Positions 42,132 through 52,080 are shown, counted from the stretch's first letter. The stretch: 64,000 nt of DNA from Photorhabdus bodei (GCF_003287735.1 NZ_NSCM01000010.1:1-64000); one strand, 5' to 3'. Notes: a model not told the origin generated them from the letters alone. A program made the numbers and translations.

Positions 42132-42615
42132 TATTGTTTGAATATAATAGATTGCCAATTTTTCAAATATCCATCAATTCTTACTATCTTCGGAAGAAAA
42201 CGTGGATTTAATTTCTCGTGCTAATTTTTTATTAATACGATCTTTGTCTGATTATTCCTTGTAGGAACGGCACTATACTCATTAAATTCTATCTTCCATT
42301 TATCTGTTTTACGGATTTTAGTATTAATACTGGTACTCAACATGGATTAAAATAGATCTTTAAACCATATGAATAATTGGGGAATTATAATAAAATTGGG
42401 GTAATGGTACTGAACGTGGTGTGTTTAATGGTGACTAATATGCTTTAAAAGTACTTATAATATAATTATTAATTTTTTCAATAAGTTAATTTAATATGAG
42501 ATATATTTCCACGTTATTTGTTTTTATTTTTTTAGATTAAATATAATGCTAAAATACGTAATCAAGGTGAAGAATTTAATATATTATTGATGTGTCTTTA
42601 TCTCTCAGGGATAAA
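42132..42615. other. Unassigned AT-rich sequence
   Basis: About 480 bases between ERIC 5 and the transposase remnant. I see no gene or clear repeat. Confidence 0.4.
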
Positions 42616-42823
42616 CTGATGTTAAGAAGGCGATTTTTGATAGAACCAGTCGTGGACCAACTCAAGAAATATTTCTCAGATAGAGCATTTAAGACACCGT
42701 AATCAGATCGGTTTTTTATTGGAAATCGTCGCTGGACTAATTGCTTATACATTCCAACCTAAAAAACCGAGCTTGAGTTTACGGGATTGTGATATCGCTA
42801 TTTTTAAACGAAACCGAGATTAA
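42616..42823 (+). pseudogene. IS982-family transposase 3' remnant
   Basis: The frame encodes [15 protein letters not shown], then after a frame change [20 protein letters not shown] and [13 protein letters not shown], ending at TAA 42821. This matches the C-terminus of IS982-type transposases (QIEHSRHRS, then LVAGLIAY, then PKKPSL). The shift near 42665 and the missing 5' part show it is inactive. Confidence 0.75.
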
Positions 42824-42869
42824 TTAAACCAAAGTGCCGGATAAAAAACAGCACGTTGTCAATGATCTG

Positions 42870-42896
42870 AAGAAAGTCCGCTCTGCGGACTTTCTT
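42870..42896. terminator. Strong hairpin terminator
   Basis: AAGAAAGTCCGC and GCGGACTTTCTT form a 12-bp perfect stem with a TCT loop. It lies just beyond the end of the minus-strand HTH fragment. Confidence 0.75.
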
Positions 42897-42898
42897 CC

Positions 42899-43080
42899 TT
42901 AAAGGTGGAAAGCTATGCGCTTACCTGTTGGAAGAGTCACCTCAAGGCTTAATTCACCGCCCAATGCTTTCACATAGCGCTTAAGTGTTGATAGCCTTGG
43001 ATCATTGTCAGCTTGTTCCATCCGAGCAACGGAAGGCTGTTTAACCCCCATAACAGTGGCCAATTCTGTTTGTGAAATTT
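42899..43080 (-). pseudogene. 5'-truncated XRE/HigA-type HTH antitoxin fragment
   Basis: The minus strand encodes KISQTELATVMGVKQPSVAR, MEQADNDPRLSTLKRYVKALG, then GGELSLEVTLPTGKRIAFHL and stop. This is the second half of a helix-turn-helix domain and the C-terminus typical of HigA-like antitoxins. An in-frame stop lies just upstream, within the end of the porin gene, and no start codon is available in a proper position, so the 5' part is lost. It directly follows the porin stop. Confidence 0.7.
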
Positions 43081-44487
43081 TTAGAAAAGATATTTAAATC
43101 TGGCGCGTGCGCCGTAGCGTCGGTCATTATTACTGTTGGCAATTTTGTTGTTGGCATTTGCTTCCAGCATAGAGACGTAGGCACCAAGATAGAGATTAAA
43201 GTTTTTCATATTCATAATATTAGGAATCTGATATGACATATGGATGGTATTTATATCGTATTTACCCGGCTCATTGAATGGGTGATTAATATATGCGGTT
43301 GTATCGTCAGTATTGAACGTTTTGATATTGTTATGGGCATAGATATAACCCAGTTCGAAACGATGCCACATCACATTAATTCCGGTAGTGAAATTATGTT
43401 CATCTGAGGCATCCAGATAGGCGGTATTCAGGTTAGCAACAATGCCATCATCAGGATCGGCCTCCAGACCGTTCCAACTTAATGTCATGCCGTAACCATT
43501 GCGTCTGGATTGATCGACCCATTGCCCTTGATTATTCTGGTAGCCATAGGCGTTATTGACGACATTACTCTCCATCGCTATGGCTGCACTAAACTGATCT
43601 TTTTTCCAGGCTGCTACCGGGCGCAAATAGGCGACATTTTTTTTATTTTCCAGTGTGTTGCCGTGGTAAATGTTATCTCGGAATAGTGAAGTGCCATCTT
43701 CAAGTAGAGTATTGAGTTCGAAATACCAGTTGCCTGCGTATTTGCTCAGCATCAAGTTACCACCGCTGTTACTGCGGCCACGTCCTTCTTTCATCATGTA
43801 GATATAGCCGAAACCGTCGGCATACAAATCATTGGCGGTATTACCAGAATACTGAATAAAAGTATCTTGGTTGAGTGGGAACATATCGTAAGCTTCAAAA
43901 CGCCCGATTTTTACCTGCCAGTTTTTCTCATTGCCGAAGAAGAAAGCGGCGTCGTCGAGATTCATTTTGCCAGTCATGTCTGCTAATGGTTGCACTCTAA
44001 AGCCGGCAAAGTTGTTGTTTTGATCACGGCGGTAACCGTCCAGCCCGATCAAAATGCGGCCATTAACATTCCAACGCTCTTTGTCGCCAGGTTTCCAGTC
44101 TTTATTATCGCTGGTTTTAAGTGAAGTAAGCTGACCGGTTCGGCTGGCGCTATCGAGATTGAATTCTACATCGCCGTACAATTTTAGATCGCCAAAATTA
44201 TTCAATTTCAAGTTGCTAGTTGATGAAGCACTGTTTTCCAGCGGAGTGGTGCTTTGTGCTATTTGTATGGTCTGTTGTTTGGTTTCGATAGTGTGCTGTT
44301 CTAGTTGCTGCGCGCGTTGCTCGGCGGCGGTGGCTCGTGCTTCTGCTTGGGCAGCCCGCTGTTCTGCTTGTTGCAGTCGCTGCTCCAGTGCATCCAGGCG
44401 TGCCTCGATGCTATTGGTGGGTGAAGCAAGGGCAGAGGCTGAAAATATTAATCCTGGTGTGACAATCAGATAGTGAAGGTTTTTCAT
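43081..44487 (-). CDS. Carbohydrate-selective outer membrane porin, ScrY/BglH-like
   Basis: A 468-residue protein. A signal peptide (about 1-22, ending ALAS) precedes a coiled coil of about 45 residues rich in Ala, Glu, Gln and Arg (LEQRLQQAEQRAAQAEARA). A LamB-like beta-barrel domain follows, from LKLYGDVEFNLD to the C-terminal ARFKYLF with a terminal Phe as in outer membrane proteins. The layout resembles ScrY and BglH, which pass sugars or glycosides by diffusion. No sugar PTS or hydrolase gene is next to it, so the substrate is unknown. The gene is isolated among remnants. Confidence 0.85.
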   Translation of the reverse strand: MKNLHYLIVTPGLIFSASALASPTNSIEARLDALEQRLQQAEQRAAQAEARATAAEQRAQQLEQHTIETKQQTIQIAQSTTPLENSASSTSNLKLNNFGDLKLYGDVEFNLDSASRTGQLTSLKTSDNKDWKPGDKERWNVNGRILIGLDGYRRDQNNNFAGFRVQPLADMTGKMNLDDAAFFFGNEKNWQVKIGRFEAYDMFPLNQDTFIQYSGNTANDLYADGFGYIYMMKEGRGRSNSGGNLMLSKYAGNWYFELNTLLEDGTSLFRDNIYHGNTLENKKNVAYLRPVAAWKKDQFSAAIAMESNVVNNAYGYQNNQGQWVDQSRRNGYGMTLSWNGLEADPDDGIVANLNTAYLDASDEHNFTTGINVMWHRFELGYIYAHNNIKTFNTDDTTAYINHPFNEPGKYDINTIHMSYQIPNIMNMKNFNLYLGAYVSMLEANANNKIANSNNDRRYGARARFKYLF

Positions 44488-44565
44488 GGTATGCTACCCT
44501 TTTGGGATATGAGTTATTATATCGTAGTTAAATTATCAAGCTGGTTTTTGGGCTAAAAGATAATT

Positions 44566-44593
44566 GAGTTGATTAGCAGATCGCAATCAACTC
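44566..44593. promoter_or_regulatory. Inverted repeat upstream of the porin gene
   Basis: GAGTTGATT and AATCAACTC form a perfect 9-bp inverted repeat with a 10-base spacer, about 80 bases before the porin start. It could be an operator. Nearby TGTGATCGAATACTCA only partly resembles a CRP site. Confidence 0.4.
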
Positions 44594-44599
44594 TACTAA

Positions 44600-45560
44600 C
44601 CAGATAAAGCTATTGTGATCGAATACTCAAATTCGGTATGAAAGATAAGTAACGGTGGAATGGATTTCCACCACCGAGTGGTCAGGGTTGCGTCTTCAAG
44701 ATCAACAGGAATGATTGGCATGGTACGAAAGTGCTGGAATTGTTTGTCAATGTTAAACAAAGGGGGCTGTCAAAGTTGTTGTTATTTGAAATGAGAAAGA
44801 GTATCTGAAGTAGAAATAATTGCATGAATTAATCATTTTTCGAAGTGTGAAAATGATGCATTCGATTCTATTATTTATAGAGATAAATTCATTAAAATCA
44901 ATCTATTGGGAATTATATTTTATCTTATCATTTTTTAAATTTACTATTTGAATGATTGGTAATATATTCAAAAGGTTATGAAATATATTTTTATATGTTG
45001 ATATCCTACTGATTGCATTATAATATCAGCGCTGTTTGGGATGATAACTTCATAATAATCATATAGTTAAATTTTTTGCTACCCTTTTTGTGATCATTCC
45101 CGCATTACTACAGTTTTTTTTATGATAAAACATAAGAGATAATAAGCTAAATTTTTATAAAATATCAGGATTGATGCTGGATGATGTCGTCAATTCAGCT
45201 TTATCTATTGTTTGATATGAGGAGGTCATTATTGATATTCATCACAAAACATAATGAATTCTAATGTGAGCATAAAGGCTCAAGTTCGATTGATATAATA
45301 CGTGTTATTATTGAGGCTATGTCTTGGTTAAACATAAAAATACCTAATGAAAAGCTTGTCGAAAAAATCTGATTATCAAAATAATTTAGCAAAGTAATGA
45401 ATTATTCCTATGTCTTATCATTGCAGAGCTCAAAGATATAGGTAAGAACCTATTTTTTTAATTGTATTGTGATTATATTGTATTGTAATCATGGAAATGC
45501 CGGTGCTTGTTGGCCCTACTCTTAACGAATGGCGGTTGTTCATCGGTTGGAGTTTTTTAA
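44600..45560. other. AT-rich divergent intergenic region, porin to bkd genes
   Basis: Almost 1 kb without a convincing gene. It must contain promoters for the porin (left) and the bkd unit (right). A small GGTGGAA/TTTCCACC hairpin lies near 44654-44674. Confidence 0.5.
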
Positions 45561-45854
45561 ATGGTGTCACATTATGTTCAGGACAATGCTAAAAATTTAG
45601 GAAATACCATGACAGCCGAAGCCATTTATGGTTATGGAGATAATTTTTCCCTCCATGTTAGGTGCATAAACGTAATTAAAAATTGTGACCGTATACCTCT
45701 ATCTTTTGCAATTCGTGTAGGCAATAGCCCTACATTCACTTCTTATATCGGGATCTATAGTCTCTCAAGTAATCATGAACGGGACTACCCCGTATTCGCT
45801 TTTTTATCAAGCATTAAGCGCAATAACGACAACTACCACGTTAACTATTTGTGA
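45561..45854 (+). CDS. Hypothetical protein, 97 aa, upstream of bkdA
   Basis: I do not recognise it. It contains GDNFSLHVRCINVIKNCDRI and RVGNSPTFTSYIGIYS. An ATG follows GGTTGGAG 8 to 10 bases upstream. Its end overlaps or abuts the bkdA start, so it may be translationally coupled. It could be a small functional partner or a leader ORF. Confidence 0.5.
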   Translation: MVSHYVQDNAKNLGNTMTAEAIYGYGDNFSLHVRCINVIKNCDRIPLSFAIRVGNSPTFTSYIGIYSLSSNHERDYPVFAFLSSIKRNNDNYHVNYL

Positions 45855-45865
45855 GGAAAAAGAGA

Positions 45866-47863
45866 GTGATAGACGTACAGATCAATGAAGTACCTCTTAA
45901 GGAACACAGCCCTTCAATTAATGATTGTTTGGATGAGCAAAAGTTACTTTATGACATGCTGCTGTCACGGGAATTTGATAATCGTAGTGCGATAGTCACA
46001 CGACAAGGTCGAGCTTGGTTCCATGTGTCGGCTGCTGGACATGAAGGGTTGGCTGTGCTGCCTCAGCTTATGGAAAAGAATGATGTACTGGTTCCTTACT
46101 ATCGTGATCGGGCATTAGTATTAGCGCGTGGTATGTCTATTGTTGAAATGACAAGGGAACTTATGGGTAAGGCCACTTCTCACTCGGCCGGCCGAACCAT
46201 GTCGAATCATTTCTGCTCCAAAGAGCATAATATCTTCTCGGTAGTCAGCTTGACCGGAACCCAATGTATTCCCGCGGCTGGAGCCGCCTGGGCAAGTGTG
46301 TTAGACAATAAAAATGGGCTTGTCGTGTGTGGTGTCGGCGATGCGGCGACCCGGCAGGGAGAATTTTATGAAGCGGTCAGCTTTGCAGTTGAAAGGCGTT
46401 TGCCGGTAGTCTTTGTGGTTTCCGATAATAAATTGGGTATTAGTACCTCAACGGAGAAGATGGCTCCGTATCGGTTGGGAATATTTAACGAGTGTTTGAT
46501 TCGCCGTGTTGATGCCCGCAAACCGGAAACTTTGTTTCCTGTTGCACAGGAGGTATTCAATAAGGCGAGATTTGAGCGGACTCCTTGCATATTGGTTTGT
46601 CGTATGGATCGGTTAGATTCTCATTCCAATTCAGATTCTCACAAACTGTACCGTACCCCGGATGAACTGGAGGTACTACAGGATCCTATTGAAAATTATG
46701 TCGCTTATTTAAAGGAAAAAGGAGCGATTACCGAGCAAGCTCTGGCTGGACAAAAAGAGCGCATTAAAGCGGATGTCGCGGAAATATTTGAGCGTGTTTA
46801 CCACGAAGAAGAGCCGGATCCTGCAAGTGTCAGTACCTATTTATGCAATCGTGAAGGAACGCCTACCGTACATGTTGAGATGGAAGCCGAAGAGACACAG
46901 GTCAAAGCGGTAAATCAGGTTTTGGACGAGGCATTGAGTCAGCATCCGAATGTGCTGCTATTTGGTGAGGATATTGAAGATCCTAAAGGTGGTGTTTTTG
47001 GTTTCACCCGTGGCTTATCCACTTGCTATCCTGATCGTGTTATTAATGCTCCCCTTTCGGAAGCCACGATTATTGGCTCGTCTGTTGGATTGTCCGCCTG
47101 TGGTTGGCGTCCGATTGTTGAACTGCAATTTATTGACTTTGTTGGGCTAGGTCTCAATCAGTTACAGTCACAACTTGGCACTTTAAGTTGGAGAACGGTA
47201 GGAAAATGGCGCTGTCCGGTAGTGATATATGCTCCTTATGGCGCTTATCTCCCTGGTGGTGGTATATGGCACAGCCAAAGCTCGGACGGTATCCTGGCGC
47301 ATATTCCCGGTATTAACGTTCTTGTTCCAACGACACCGGCTGATACCGTCGCATTGTTCCGTACCGCGTTAAGTCTGGATATGCCGAGTCTGATCCTGAT
47401 CCCTAAACACCTTATGAGAGAGCGCCATGAGCGTCGGTTGGTGAGTCCGGTGTCGCTTGGGCAGGCAAATATTGTCAGGGCAGGAAAAGATATTACACTG
47501 GTTGCTTGGGGAAATACGATTCAACTTGCGACTATGGCGGCTCTTCAGGCGGAAAAAGACAATATTGACATTGAAGTGATTGAATTACGTAGTCTGGTAC
47601 CTTGGGATAAACAACGGATTGCGGAATCTTTACGCAAAACCGGGCGGCTTATCGTTGTACAGGAGGATACCCGGACGGCCAGTGTTGGTGCATCCATTAT
47701 TGCTGATATTTTGGATGAGAATGACAATTTCTTCTCTTTATTGGCACCTCCGCGCTTGGTGACGCGTGAAGATATTCATATTCCTTTTAATCCTTGTTTA
47801 GAGAAAGCTGTTTTACCCGGCACGGATGACATTTTGGCCTCCGTCCATGCGGTAATGAGCTAA
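45866..47863 (+). CDS. bkdA: BkdA: fused E1 alpha-beta of branched-chain 2-oxoacid dehydrogenase
   Basis: About 665 residues. The N-terminal half is an E1-alpha, with HEGLAVLP, FCSKEHNIF and thiamine diphosphate motif GVGDAATRQGEFYEAV ending SDNKLGIST. The C-terminal half is an E1-beta, from QVKAVNQVLDEALSQHPNV with FGEDIEDPKGGVFG, through FIDFVGLGLNQL to the HSQSSDG stretch. The preferred start is GTG 45866, after GAGGAAAAAG; the frame also opens at GTG 45851. Family knowledge: it decarboxylates a branched 2-oxoacid and transfers the acyl group to the lipoyl arm of BkdB. I recall this gene set from Photorhabdus stilbene and branched fatty acid synthesis. No E3 gene is present, so lpd must act in trans. 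Confidence 0.9.
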   Translation: MIDVQINEVPLKEHSPSINDCLDEQKLLYDMLLSREFDNRSAIVTRQGRAWFHVSAAGHEGLAVLPQLMEKNDVLVPYYRDRALVLARGMSIVEMTRELMGKATSHSAGRTMSNHFCSKEHNIFSVVSLTGTQCIPAAGAAWASVLDNKNGLVVCGVGDAATRQGEFYEAVSFAVERRLPVVFVVSDNKLGISTSTEKMAPYRLGIFNECLIRRVDARKPETLFPVAQEVFNKARFERTPCILVCRMDRLDSHSNSDSHKLYRTPDELEVLQDPIENYVAYLKEKGAITEQALAGQKERIKADVAEIFERVYHEEEPDPASVSTYLCNREGTPTVHVEMEAEETQVKAVNQVLDEALSQHPNVLLFGEDIEDPKGGVFGFTRGLSTCYPDRVINAPLSEATIIGSSVGLSACGWRPIVELQFIDFVGLGLNQLQSQLGTLSWRTVGKWRCPVVIYAPYGAYLPGGGIWHSQSSDGILAHIPGINVLVPTTPADTVALFRTALSLDMPSLILIPKHLMRERHERRLVSPVSLGQANIVRAGKDITLVAWGNTIQLATMAALQAEKDNIDIEVIELRSLVPWDKQRIAESLRKTGRLIVVQEDTRTASVGASIIADILDENDNFFSLLAPPRLVTREDIHIPFNPCLEKAVLPGTDDILASVHAVMS

Positions 47864-47872
47864 GGAGAACTT

Positions 47873-49438
47873 ATGGCACAGTTGCTTATTCCCCCGATGG
47901 GAGAAGGAACCACTGAAGTCGTCATCATCCAGTTACTTAAGCAGGTGGGGGATCATGTCAAGCGTGATGAACCTGTTTATGAAATGGAGACGGATAAGGC
48001 CGCCTTTACTATTGAGTCTGATGTTGAGGGGATCTTGGAAAAATGGTTGGCGGCGGAAAATGATATTATCCCTGTTGGATCGCCTATTGCAGTTATCAGA
48101 GCTGTTGGCGAGATGGCAGAGCCTTCCTCTGTCAGTGAAGCGTTAACGCCTCAGCCGGAGAAAATGGAGAGAGTGGCGGAGGAAGTAGAAAAAATAGAGA
48201 AAGTGGAGGCGGCTCCAGAAGTATCCGCTCCTCCTGCGCGTATTCCGCCAAAAACCCGTCAGTATGCACAAGAACACCAAATTGAGCCGCACATTCTTAG
48301 CCAACTGGCGGAAAAACATGGGACATTATTGCCTGGTCATATAGATGATTACCTCCAGCAGTACCGCGAAACTAAGATATCAGAAGAAACCAGGCCGTCA
48401 GAAAAGAGCAATGCAGAAAATGACAATGTGGGTTTTCTGTCCAGAGATCAGCAGCGTCTTAATCGTGCAATACGGTTAAATAGTGCTACGGTACAACCTT
48501 GTTGGGCAGCTAAACCACTACCGATTGAGCTTGTTGATAACGCCATTCATCATTTAACGGAAACCTCCGGGCAACAGGAATGGATAACGCCATTTCAGGT
48601 CATCACTTATGCGATTTCTCAGGCATTGAAAAAATTCCCGATGTTGCGTTCGAGACCGCTTGATCAAGAGCGTTATCACACTTATACGGATATCAACCTA
48701 GGTATTGCTTTTCTGGATGAAAAAGGCGATTTGAGCTCGTTAAAAGTACCGGGAACGCAAACCATGAGCTTTTTTGAGTTCAGGCAACAATTGAATGGTG
48801 TACTTGATCCCGATGTGGAAAAACTGCCCGTTGATATTGATGTTCCTATGATGATCTCGTATACCGGCAACGATGGTGCTACCTTTGCCGTACCGGTTAT
48901 TGTGCCGCCATCTCAGTCAACATTGTTCATCGGTGCGCCTCACAACAAAGAGATGAACCTCGTTCTGGCATTTAATCACTATCTGCTCAATGGGGTAGAG
49001 GCGTCTGAATTTATTACCGAGATTATTACTCAGGTTCGTGTTCTGTCTGGGCCACGATCTACCGCGCATCAGATAGAAGGTAAATCAGGTAAATCGGTTT
49101 CCGGGCAATTACGCACGCTGCTGGCGGATTTCCTGAATTGGGACGAAGATTTTACTGAATCAATGATGCAGCGCACTTGGGCTGATTTGGGCATTGATTC
49201 GCTCAAGGCAGTAAAACTTGCAGAGTTGATGTCGGCGCATTTTCGTCGAAAATTATCGCCGACGCTGTTCTGGCGTTATAGCTCGCCGCATCGATTGATT
49301 GAATATCTGGACGTTTCCAAAACTGAACTGACTGAGAATAAACATTCCTTAGATGACTTTATTAATGCGATGCGTAGTCTTGATGGCGAAGCAGCATTAA
49401 GGTTACAGCGCCTCATAGAAGGAGGAAAGCATGGATAA
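47873..49438 (+). CDS. bkdB: BkdB: lipoyl E2 acyltransferase fused to an acyl carrier domain
   Basis: A 521-residue protein. The lipoyl domain (1-75) has the modified Lys in YEMETDKAAFT. A charged linker and a peripheral subunit-binding domain (about 120-165) follow. The acyltransferase core (about 185-390) ends in NHYLLNGVEASEF. The C-terminus (about 410-490) is a carrier protein domain with the phosphopantetheine Ser in DLGIDSLKAV. Usual E2 enzymes have HRxxDG with an Asp; here the equivalent reads H-Y-L-L-N-G. The fused carrier suggests that the acyl group goes to an ACP instead of CoA, directly feeding BkdC. It overlaps bkdC by 8 bases. Confidence 0.9.
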   Translation: MAQLLIPPMGEGTTEVVIIQLLKQVGDHVKRDEPVYEMETDKAAFTIESDVEGILEKWLAAENDIIPVGSPIAVIRAVGEMAEPSSVSEALTPQPEKMERVAEEVEKIEKVEAAPEVSAPPARIPPKTRQYAQEHQIEPHILSQLAEKHGTLLPGHIDDYLQQYRETKISEETRPSEKSNAENDNVGFLSRDQQRLNRAIRLNSATVQPCWAAKPLPIELVDNAIHHLTETSGQQEWITPFQVITYAISQALKKFPMLRSRPLDQERYHTYTDINLGIAFLDEKGDLSSLKVPGTQTMSFFEFRQQLNGVLDPDVEKLPVDIDVPMMISYTGNDGATFAVPVIVPPSQSTLFIGAPHNKEMNLVLAFNHYLLNGVEASEFITEIITQVRVLSGPRSTAHQIEGKSGKSVSGQLRTLLADFLNWDEDFTESMMQRTWADLGIDSLKAVKLAELMSAHFRRKLSPTLFWRYSSPHRLIEYLDVSKTELTENKHSLDDFINAMRSLDGEAALRLQRLIEGGKHG

Positions 49439-51281
49439 TCTGTATCACATATATCATTCGCTTAGTCCGGATGAACAACGGATAGCTAAATCTGCCTTGT
49501 TGGAGCATTTAAGTTCCATTACTTCCTCGGTAAGTAGTGCGGGTGATACGAAACAGATGCCTATTGCTATTGTGGGCATGGCTTTCCGACTTCCTGGGGC
49601 GGAAGATTCTCCAGAGCAGATGTGGGAGATCTTAAGATCTGGACGCAGTGTGATAGAAGAGATTCCAGAGCAGCGGTTTGCATCCGGAAAACCTTACGTC
49701 ATTCCGTTACCTAAAAAAGCCCTGAAAGCGGGGTTACTCAATAGTATTGATGGTTTTGATGCGCCATTCTTTGGTATTTCTCCGCGAGTCGCGGCCATGA
49801 TGGATCCGCAACAGAGAATGCTATTAGAGCTGACCTGGCAAGCGATCGAAGATAGTGGTGCCAATCCGCTTGGCTATTCAGGATCAAAGACGGGTGTTTT
49901 TATTGGTTCGTGCAGTAATGATTATCGTGAACTTGTTGCGGCCGATATGGCGATGGCAAATGCTTATGCAACGACAGGGACACTGAATTGCCTTCTGGCT
50001 AACAGATTGTCATTTTATTACAACTTTATTGGTCCAAGTTTGCAAATTGATACCGCGTGTTCAAGTGGATTGACGGCACTGACTCAAGCGGTGAATTCAT
50101 TGCGTTCGGGGGAATGCCAACAGGCGATAGTTGGCAGCGTTAACCTATTGAGCAACACATTCAACATGGCTGCTTATTACCGGGCGGGAATGTTATCCAA
50201 AGATGGCTGTTGTAGGGTTTTTGACGCGGATGCTAATGGTTTTGTCCGTGGTGAAGGGGCTGTCTGTCTATTCTTGAAAACGCAAAAACAGGCCTTAGAG
50301 GATCGGGATCCGATTTATGGATACGTTCGGGCATCGGCAGTCAATCATGGCGGACGTGCTAATTCATTGACTTCACCTAATCCTGAGCAGCAAATTGCGT
50401 TGGTTAAAGATTGCTTGCTACAGGCTGGAATTTCTGCGGAACAAATCAGTTACCTTGAAGCACATGGAACGGGAACCTCGTTGGGTGATCCTATAGAATT
50501 TAATGCGCTTAATGAGGTCTTTAATCGTGATGAATCAGGAGAAACGCTACAACCTTGCTATATTGGTTCAGTAAAAGCCAACATTGGGCATTTAGAAGGC
50601 GCTGCGGGGTTAGCTGGCATCGTTAAAGTTTTACTAATGTTGCAGCATAAATCTATTGTACCTAGCGCCGCGTTTCAGCGTTTGAATCCTGAAATTGATA
50701 GTGTGGATTCACGTTTACAACTGGCTACAGAGGAAAATTCTTGGCGAGTGGGGGCAGGGCAAAAGCGTTTCGCTGGACTCAGCTCTTTTGGATTGGGAGG
50801 CAGCAATTCTCATGTCATTTTAGAGGAGGCGCCAACTCAAGCGCAGCAACAGATTAAAGCCAATTTGGAGGGGTATTATTATCCTATTTCGGCTAATAGC
50901 CTGGTATCGTTACAAAAAATGGTGACTATGCTAGGGGATTTTATCGAAAACGATGAAAGCATTGAACTGCCAGCGGTTAGCTGGACATTACAGTTTGGCA
51001 GGGCAGCGTTATCCTATCGGGCACTGTTTGTTGCAACATCACGGCAGGATCTTTTGAAGCAGTTACGGGATTTTGCTTCGTCTACTTCAACGAAAGAAGA
51101 TCAGTGGCTTCATATGGCAGAAGACGACTCTCGATTTTTATGGTTACGAGGTCAGGATATAGATTGGCGTACCTGCTGGCCTTCCGGGCAGAAACCGTTG
51201 CGTATTCGATTGCCCAAATATGCTTTTGAACATCGGCGTTACTGGTTACCTCACAATGAATCCGTGGTTGCAAAACAGTAG
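49431..51281 (+). CDS. bkdC: BkdC: ketosynthase with no AT domain
   Basis: A 616-residue protein. The KS domain (about 45-470) has the full triad: Cys in DTACSSGLTAL, His in EAHGTGTSLGDP and His in KANIGHLEGAAG. After it come a linker region and a short C-terminal stretch, RIRLPKYAFEHRRYWLP, which in modular PKS marks the end of the post-AT linker, but the AT domain itself is absent. From family knowledge, it should condense the branched acyl group on BkdB with malonyl-ACP to give a branched 3-oxoacyl unit for stilbene and related products. Last gene of the unit. Confidence 0.9.
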   Translation: MDNLYHIYHSLSPDEQRIAKSALLEHLSSITSSVSSAGDTKQMPIAIVGMAFRLPGAEDSPEQMWEILRSGRSVIEEIPEQRFASGKPYVIPLPKKALKAGLLNSIDGFDAPFFGISPRVAAMMDPQQRMLLELTWQAIEDSGANPLGYSGSKTGVFIGSCSNDYRELVAADMAMANAYATTGTLNCLLANRLSFYYNFIGPSLQIDTACSSGLTALTQAVNSLRSGECQQAIVGSVNLLSNTFNMAAYYRAGMLSKDGCCRVFDADANGFVRGEGAVCLFLKTQKQALEDRDPIYGYVRASAVNHGGRANSLTSPNPEQQIALVKDCLLQAGISAEQISYLEAHGTGTSLGDPIEFNALNEVFNRDESGETLQPCYIGSVKANIGHLEGAAGLAGIVKVLLMLQHKSIVPSAAFQRLNPEIDSVDSRLQLATEENSWRVGAGQKRFAGLSSFGLGGSNSHVILEEAPTQAQQQIKANLEGYYYPISANSLVSLQKMVTMLGDFIENDESIELPAVSWTLQFGRAALSYRALFVATSRQDLLKQLRDFASSTSTKEDQWLHMAEDDSRFLWLRGQDIDWRTCWPSGQKPLRIRLPKYAFEHRRYWLPHNESVVAKQ

Positions 51282-51318
51282 GCAGTGAAGCGAGACAGGA
51301 AAACCAGAGAGCATGGTG

Positions 51319-51358
51319 GAAACCCCACAATCTCGTAAGAGGTTGTGGGGTTTCTTTT
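51319..51358 (+). terminator. Terminator of the bkd operon
   Basis: GAAACCCCACAA pairs perfectly with TTGTGGGGTTTC (12 bp) around a 12-base loop, and TTTTG follows. It lies 37 bases after the bkdC stop. Confidence 0.92.
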
Positions 51359-51874
51359 GTTTGTCTGATGTTCCGGTTTGCATTGAAAGAGGAGCCTCTG
51401 CGGATTTGGCTAAGAAATTAGTATTTAATTGAAACGATACTCAAGCAGTCACAGGGTATTTTTTCATGAGTACTTTAGCTGCTGTAGCATAATAAGATTT
51501 TTATTGAGAGTGGTGTCAGGATTAATTATATCTTTCTTAACTAAAATAAAAAAATTGTGTTTATATCTATTTGAAATGGTTGTTTTTAGTGAGAGTTAAG
51601 GCTGGTTTAATTAACGCTATTATTGTCATGATTTAATAATGTATTTAATCTAACTTTTGTTTGGTATTATTTTAAACTTAGGTTATCTTCTACAAAGATA
51701 TTTAAAATAAGCGTTTTTCAGTGATTGTTATCACAAAGTGAGTTTTTGTAAAATACTACTATGGAATTACATATTACTATTTGATATGTTGTAAATAACC
51801 CGTTAATTTCTTTGTCGATATAATTTTGTGATGATTGAAATTTTACTGGGAAATATTATTTATTTGATAGAGGT
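51359..51874. other. AT-rich intergenic sequence after bkdC
   Basis: About 500 bases without a supported gene. Confidence 0.4.
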
Positions 51875-52002
51875 ATATACCTTATGGATTTCAAGATGCA
51901 TCGCGGCGGCAAGGGAGCGAATCCCCGGGAGCATAGATAACTATGTGACCGGGGTGAGTGAGCGCAGCCAACAAAGAGGCAACTTGAAAGATAACGGGTA
52001 TA
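51875..52002 (+). repeat. ERIC element 6
   Basis: ERIC copy in plus orientation with GATAACGGGTATA at its right end. It lies about 80 bases before the cupin gene and may form part of its leader. Confidence 0.95.
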
Positions 52003-52080
52003 GTGTAATTTCAATTAATAAAGAGAGATGATAGTTACTTTAAAATAAAATCTTATTTATAGAGATAAAAGGAAAGTAAT

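Noticed and set aside
44159..44473. Cys- and Ala-rich plus-strand ORF opposite the porin
   Set aside because: It is the antisense shadow of the coiled-coil coding segment of the porin gene.
51828..52031. 67-aa plus-strand ORF before the cupin gene
   Set aside because: Most of it is the translation of ERIC element 6.
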